Below, one piece after another: positions 60,389 through 64,000 of a stretch of 64,000 nucleotides of DNA. The stretch comes from Isoptericola variabilis 225 (GTDB taxonomy: Bacteria; Actinomycetota; Actinomycetes; Actinomycetales; Cellulomonadaceae): assembly GCF_000215105.1 (NCBI RefSeq), contig NC_015588.1, forward strand, positions 992,001 through 1,056,000, given 5' to 3'. A program made the translations under genes and the position numbers. The notes beneath the pieces are model-generated. The model saw nothing but the letters and a program-made list of their open reading frames with translations. It ran no database searches and was not told the DNA's origin. Position 1 is the stretch's first letter. Each line of letters opens with the position of its first letter.

Positions 60389-61566
60389 CCGCCGACGCGG
60401 GCGCCTTCCTCGACGCCGCGGTCGCCGACCTCGAGGCGGACCTCGTCGAGGTGCGCCGCGACATCCACGCGCACCCCGAGGTCGCGCGGCAGGAGGTCCG
60501 CACGACCGCGCTGCTGCTCGACCGCCTGCGCCGGGCCGGGCTCGACCCGGTGCCCCTCGAGGGCACGGGCCTGGTGTGCGACGTCGGTCCCGACGTGCCC
60601 GGCCGCGGCCGCGTCGCGCTGCGCGCCGACATCGACGCGCTGCCGCTGACCGACTCGTGCGGCCTGCCGTGGGCGTCGCAGGTGCCGGGCGTCGCGCACG
60701 CGTGCGGCCACGACGTGCACACGGCCGTCGTGCTCGGCGCCGGCCTCGCGCTCGGGCGGCTCGACGCCGCGGGGCTGCTCCCGCACGGCGTGCGGCTCGT
60801 CTTCCAGCCGGCCGAGGAGACCATGCCGGGTGGCGCCCACGACGTCGTCGCGCAGGGCGCGCTCGACGGCGTGGAGGTCATCGCCGCGGTGCACACCGAG
60901 CCCAAGCTCGACGTCGGGAAGGTCGGCACGCGCATCGGGCCGATCACCTCGGCCTCGGACGCCGTGACGGTGACGATCTCCTCGGGCGGCGGGCACACGT
61001 CCCGCCCGCACCTGACCGGCGACGTCGTGTACGCGCTCGGCCAGGTGATCACCCAGGTGCCGGCCGTGCTGGGCCGCCGCCTCGACCCGCGCTCGGGCGT
61101 CAACCTGACCTGGGGATCGGTCCACGCCGGCAACGCCCACAACGCCATCCCGGCCACGGGCAGCGTGAGCGGCACGCTGCGCTGCCTCGACGTGCGGGCG
61201 TGGGAGCGGGCCGGGCAGGTCCTGCACGACGCGGTCGAGCAGGTCGTGGCCCCGTACGACGTCGACGTGACCGTCCGGCACGCGCGCGGCGTCCCCCCGG
61301 TCGACAACGACGCCCAGGTCACCGCCGGGCTCGAGGCCGCGGCCGAGGCCGTCGTCGGGCCCGACGGCGTGGTCCTCACCGAGCAGTCGCTCGGCGGCGA
61401 GGACTTCGCCTGGTACCTCACGAAGGTGCCGGGCGCGATGGCCCGGCTCGGCACCGCGACCCCCGGCGACCGGCGCTACGACCTGCACCAGGGCGACCTG
61501 GTGGTCGACGAGCGCGCGATCGGCGTCGGCGCGCGGCTCCTCGCGAGGTTCGCGCTGCGCGGCTGA
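60385..61566 (+). CDS. M20D amidohydrolase
   Basis: This is a 393-residue protein. RRDIHAHPEVARQEVRTTAL starts the M20D fold, VALRADIDALPL and VAHACGHDVHTAVVLG bring metal ligands, FQPAEETMPGGAHDVVAQGA the catalytic Glu, and SLGGEDFAWYLTKVPGAMAR the last ligands. The family removes acyl groups from amino acids or similar N-acyl compounds; the exact substrate is unknown. It is translationally coupled to manC and reads away from sdh. Confidence 0.92.
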   Translation: MTADAGAFLDAAVADLEADLVEVRRDIHAHPEVARQEVRTTALLLDRLRRAGLDPVPLEGTGLVCDVGPDVPGRGRVALRADIDALPLTDSCGLPWASQVPGVAHACGHDVHTAVVLGAGLALGRLDAAGLLPHGVRLVFQPAEETMPGGAHDVVAQGALDGVEVIAAVHTEPKLDVGKVGTRIGPITSASDAVTVTISSGGGHTSRPHLTGDVVYALGQVITQVPAVLGRRLDPRSGVNLTWGSVHAGNAHNAIPATGSVSGTLRCLDVRAWERAGQVLHDAVEQVVAPYDVDVTVRHARGVPPVDNDAQVTAGLEAAAEAVVGPDGVVLTEQSLGGEDFAWYLTKVPGAMARLGTATPGDRRYDLHQGDLVVDERAIGVGARLLARFALRG

Positions 61567-61690
61567 GCAGGCGTGGCTGAGGGTGCGCGGCTGAGCGTGG
61601 CGCGGTGAGGTACGTCACCCTGAGGATGACGCTTCGGTAACGACTCCGAGCGGTGACACCCGTGAAACGTCTCAGCCACCGGACGGCGGT

Positions 61691-61696
61691 TAGGCT
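61691..61696 (+). promoter_or_regulatory. -10 element of the BMP-family lipoprotein gene
   Basis: TAGGCT, 66 nt before the GTG start; CAGGAG is the ribosome site. The 196-nt gap also holds three imperfect copies of a GGCTGAG motif (about 61560-61595) of unclear meaning. Confidence 0.55.
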
Positions 61697-61762
61697 GCCC
61701 CCTGACAGCGGTCCGGGCCCCACTCCGGCCCGTACCCCTCACAGATCTGACAGGAGCGACAG

Positions 61763-62851
61763 GTGAAGAGAGCGACCCAGCTCACCGCCCTCGCCGGTGC
61801 CGCGGCGCTCGCGCTGGCGGCCTGCGGCCAGGCCCCCGAGGAGACCGAGTCGGGCGGCTCGGGCGGCGAGGCCATCGACTTCACGCCGTGCATCGTCTCG
61901 GACCAGGGCGGCTTCGACGACAAGAGCTTCAACCAGCTCAGCTACGAGGGTGCCAAGAAGGCGGCCGACGAGCTGGGTGTCGAGCTCAAGGACGTCCAGT
62001 CGCAGTCCGAGAGCGACTACAAGCCCAACATGGAGTCCCTCGTGGGCCAGGGCTGCGACGCCATCGTCGGCGTCGGCTTCGCGCTGTCGGCCACGACGAT
62101 CGAGTCGGCCACCGCGAACCCCGAGGTCGACTACATCCTCGTGGACGACGCCGCGGACGCCGACTTCGACGGCCAGCCGGACGCCGAGAACATCAAGCCG
62201 CTGCTTTACGACACCGCGGAGGCCGCGTTCCTCGCCGGCTACCTCGCGGCGGGCTACTCCGAGGCCGGCAAGGTCGGCACCTTCGGCGGCCAGCCGTTCC
62301 CGACCGTGACGATCTTCATGGACGGCTTCAAGCAGGGCGTCGAGCACTACAACGAGGTCAACGGGGCCAACGTCGAGGTCGTCGGCTACACCGGCGGCGA
62401 GGACGGCTCGTTCACTGGCGGCTTCGAGGCCAACGAGACGGCCAAGACGACCGCGCAGAACATCATCGACCAGGGCGTGGACGTGCTCCTGCCGGTCGGC
62501 GGCCCGATCTACCAGTCCGCGATCGCCGCGATCCAGGACTCCGGCCGCGAGATCACCCTCATCGGCGTCGACGCCGACTTCTACGAGACCGACCCGTCGA
62601 CCCGGCCCTACGTGCTGACCTCCATCCTCAAGAAGATGGACGTCTCGACGTACGAGGCCGTGCTCGCGTCCGGCCAGGGCGAGTTCGACGCCGAGCCGTA
62701 CGTCGGCACGCTCGAGAACGGCGGCGTGGACCTCGCCCCGCTGCACGACTTCGAGGACAAGGTCGACCCCGCGCTGGTCGAGGAGGTCGACGCCCTCAAG
62801 CAGCAGATCATCGACGGCGAGATCGAGGTCACCTCGTACCTGGCCGAGTGA
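61763..62851 (+). CDS. BMP family lipoprotein (nucleoside-type ABC binding protein)
   Basis: This is a 362-residue lipoprotein. The lipobox LAAC puts Cys at residue 21. The BMP (PnrA/TmpC) fold shows in SDQGGFDDKSFNQLSYEGAK, LVGQGCDAIVGVGFALS, EAAFLAGYLAAGYSEAGKVG and VDVLLPVGGPIYQSAIAAIQ. Such proteins bind purine nucleosides and feed a Nup-type ABC importer, the ATPase of which begins 125 nt downstream. A strong terminator-like hairpin separates the two. Confidence 0.93.
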   Translation: MKRATQLTALAGAAALALAACGQAPEETESGGSGGEAIDFTPCIVSDQGGFDDKSFNQLSYEGAKKAADELGVELKDVQSQSESDYKPNMESLVGQGCDAIVGVGFALSATTIESATANPEVDYILVDDAADADFDGQPDAENIKPLLYDTAEAAFLAGYLAAGYSEAGKVGTFGGQPFPTVTIFMDGFKQGVEHYNEVNGANVEVVGYTGGEDGSFTGGFEANETAKTTAQNIIDQGVDVLLPVGGPIYQSAIAAIQDSGREITLIGVDADFYETDPSTRPYVLTSILKKMDVSTYEAVLASGQGEFDAEPYVGTLENGGVDLAPLHDFEDKVDPALVEEVDALKQQIIDGEIEVTSYLAE

Positions 62852-62882
62852 TCGGGTCCGTCCGACACCGATCGACGAACCA

Positions 62883-62918
62883 GCGGCGGGTCCCGGGGGC
62901 TTCCCCGGGACCCGCCGC
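62883..62918 (+). terminator. Perfect hairpin after the BMP lipoprotein gene
   Basis: Sixteen-bp complementary arms (62883-62898, GCGGCGGGTCCCGGGG, and 62903-62918) enclose the loop GCTT. There is no T-run. Confidence 0.85.
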
Positions 62919-62929
62919 CACCTACGCCC

Positions 62930-62935
62930 TAGGCT
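62930..62935 (+). promoter_or_regulatory. -10 element of the nucleoside-importer ATPase
   Basis: TAGGCT, directly after the hairpin; 40 nt of leader with GAGGAAGG precede the ATG at 62976, so the ATPase can be expressed apart from the lipoprotein. Confidence 0.55.
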
Positions 62936-62975
62936 GGCCGCGACGGTGGCGTCGCGAGGAAGGCAGACCTACGCC

Positions 62976-64000
62976 ATGAGGCTCGAGCTGCGAGGCATCA
63001 CCAAGCGCTTCGGGGCGCTCGTCGCCAACGACCACATCGACCTCGTCGTCGAACCGGGTGAGATCCACTGCCTCCTCGGCGAGAACGGTGCCGGCAAGTC
63101 CACGCTCATGAACGTCCTGTACGGCCTGTACACGGCCGACGAGGGCGAGATCCTCCTCGACGGGGCGGTCCAGCGCTTCGACGGGCCGGGCGACGCGATG
63201 GCCGCCGGCATCGGCATGGTGCACCAGCACTTCATGCTCGTCCCGGTCTTCACCGTCGCCGAGAACGTCATGCTGGGCCACGAGTCCACCAAGGCGGGCG
63301 GCGTGCTCGACCTCGACTCGGCGCGCGAGAAGGTCCGCGAGATCTCGGCGCGCTTCGGCTTCCACGTCGACCCCGACGCCGTCGTCGAGGACCTCCCCGT
63401 GGGCGTCCAGCAGCGGGTCGAGATCATCAAGGCGCTGAGCCGCAACGCCGACGTCCTCGTGCTCGACGAGCCGACGGCGGTGCTCACGCCCCAGGAGACC
63501 GACGAGCTCATGGGGATCATGCGCCAGCTGCGCGACGAGGGCGCGGCCATCGTGTTCATCACGCACAAGCTGCGCGAGGTCCGCGCGGTCGCCGACCGCA
63601 TCACCGTGATCCGCCACGGCAAGGTCGTGGGCGAGGCCAGCCCGACGGCGAGCGACGCCGAGCTCGCCTCCCTCATGGTGGGGCGCGCCGTCGAGCTCAC
63701 GGTGCACAAGGAGGCGCCGCGCCTCGGCGACAACGCGCTCGAGGTCACCGACCTCGTGGTCACCGGACCCGACGGCCAGGTGCTCGTGGACGGCGTGAGC
63801 TTCACGGTGCACGGCGGCGAGGTGCTCGTGGTCGCCGGTGTGCAGGGCAACGGGCAGACGGAGCTCACCGAGGCCCTGCTGGGTCTGCAGGAGTCGGTGC
63901 GGGGCAGCATCCGCCTCGACGGCAAGGAGCTCGTCGGCCGCTCGGTGCGCCAGATCCTCGACGCGGGCGTGGGGTTCGTCCCCGAGGACCGGACCGAGGA
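62976..64000 (+). CDS. Nucleoside-type ABC importer ATP-binding protein (partial, runs off the window)
   Basis: The first 341 codons are present; family members have about 500 with two ATPase domains. Domain 1: Walker A GENGAGKST, MVHQHFMLVPVFTVAENVML (Q-loop), signature LPVGVQQRVEIIKAL (a variant without SGGQ) and VLVLDEPTAVLTPQE. Domain 2 begins LEVTDLVVTGPDGQVLVDGV and its degenerate Walker A is GVQGNGQTELTEALLG, as usual in sugar/nucleoside importers. It should power uptake of the solute bound by the upstream BMP lipoprotein; permease genes are expected next, outside the window. Confidence 0.93.
   Translation, partial: MRLELRGITKRFGALVANDHIDLVVEPGEIHCLLGENGAGKSTLMNVLYGLYTADEGEILLDGAVQRFDGPGDAMAAGIGMVHQHFMLVPVFTVAENVMLGHESTKAGGVLDLDSAREKVREISARFGFHVDPDAVVEDLPVGVQQRVEIIKALSRNADVLVLDEPTAVLTPQETDELMGIMRQLRDEGAAIVFITHKLREVRAVADRITVIRHGKVVGEASPTASDAELASLMVGRAVELTVHKEAPRLGDNALEVTDLVVTGPDGQVLVDGVSFTVHGGEVLVVAGVQGNGQTELTEALLGLQESVRGSIRLDGKELVGRSVRQILDAGVGFVPEDRTE

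Overview
The window is high-GC DNA with dense, mostly co-directional genes, GTG starts, ATGA/GTGA stop-start overlaps and TAnnnT -10 boxes. Genes for mycothiol synthesis (mshB), a SigE/RseA/HtrA/TatB block and DUF3117 point to an actinobacterium. The family mix and GC content suggest Micrococcales near Cellulomonadaceae/Promicromonosporaceae; this is an inference, as no rRNA or marker comparison was possible.

Layout. 1-8306: housekeeping and accessory genes (rmuC start, an ABC-2 exporter pair, two GNATs, a pentapeptide/DinB protein, ychF, a methyltransferase and a shortened AadA-like nucleotidyltransferase). 8568-28034: two complete peptide-type ABC importers (SBP, two permeases, fused double ATPase) that flank a MacB/FtsX-type system of two large permeases and two ATPases. 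28132-41631: a BCCT osmolyte carrier, typA, mshB, VanW, aromatic amino-acid genes (an ACT protein, pheA, tyrA), ferredoxin, dapC and gltA. 41696-54138: dapD/dapE, a decayed surface-protein gene, LOG, a FolP2-like protein, DUF3117, an O-methyltransferase, sigE-rseA-htrA-tatB, trpS and a 2H phosphoesterase. 54150-64000: a YihY/BrkB membrane protein, a repeat-rich island, sdhCDAB, manC, an M20 amidohydrolase and the start of a BmpA-type nucleoside importer. From memory, the order typA-mshB-ferredoxin-aminotransferase-dapD(reverse)-dapE-LOG-folP2-DUF3117-OMT(reverse)-sigE-rseA-htrA-tatB matches the Rv1165-Rv1224 region of Mycobacterium tuberculosis, so this is an old conserved actinobacterial backbone. 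The peptide importers, FtsX cluster and repeats are interruptions in it.

Most unusual content. (i) Three intergenic arrays, 16 units in all, have an exact 20-bp period: an 11-bp core GCGCTACnTCG plus a 9-bp variable part. Two of the arrays face each other around a 29-bp perfect inverted repeat between brkB and sdhB, giving one nested palindromic island of about 425 bp. (ii) Two 42-bp palindromic elements are inserted in frame in mshB and add 32 codons rich in codons rare elsewhere here. (iii) A perfect 27-bp inverted repeat lies between gltA and its convergent neighbour. (iv) An AadA-type nucleotidyltransferase keeps its catalytic half but appears to lack the middle of the helical domain. (v) A SpaA-like surface-protein gene carries a frameshift and an in-frame TAG. 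(vi) About a dozen genes have a -10 box 6-8 nt before the start codon, as expected for leaderless mRNAs.
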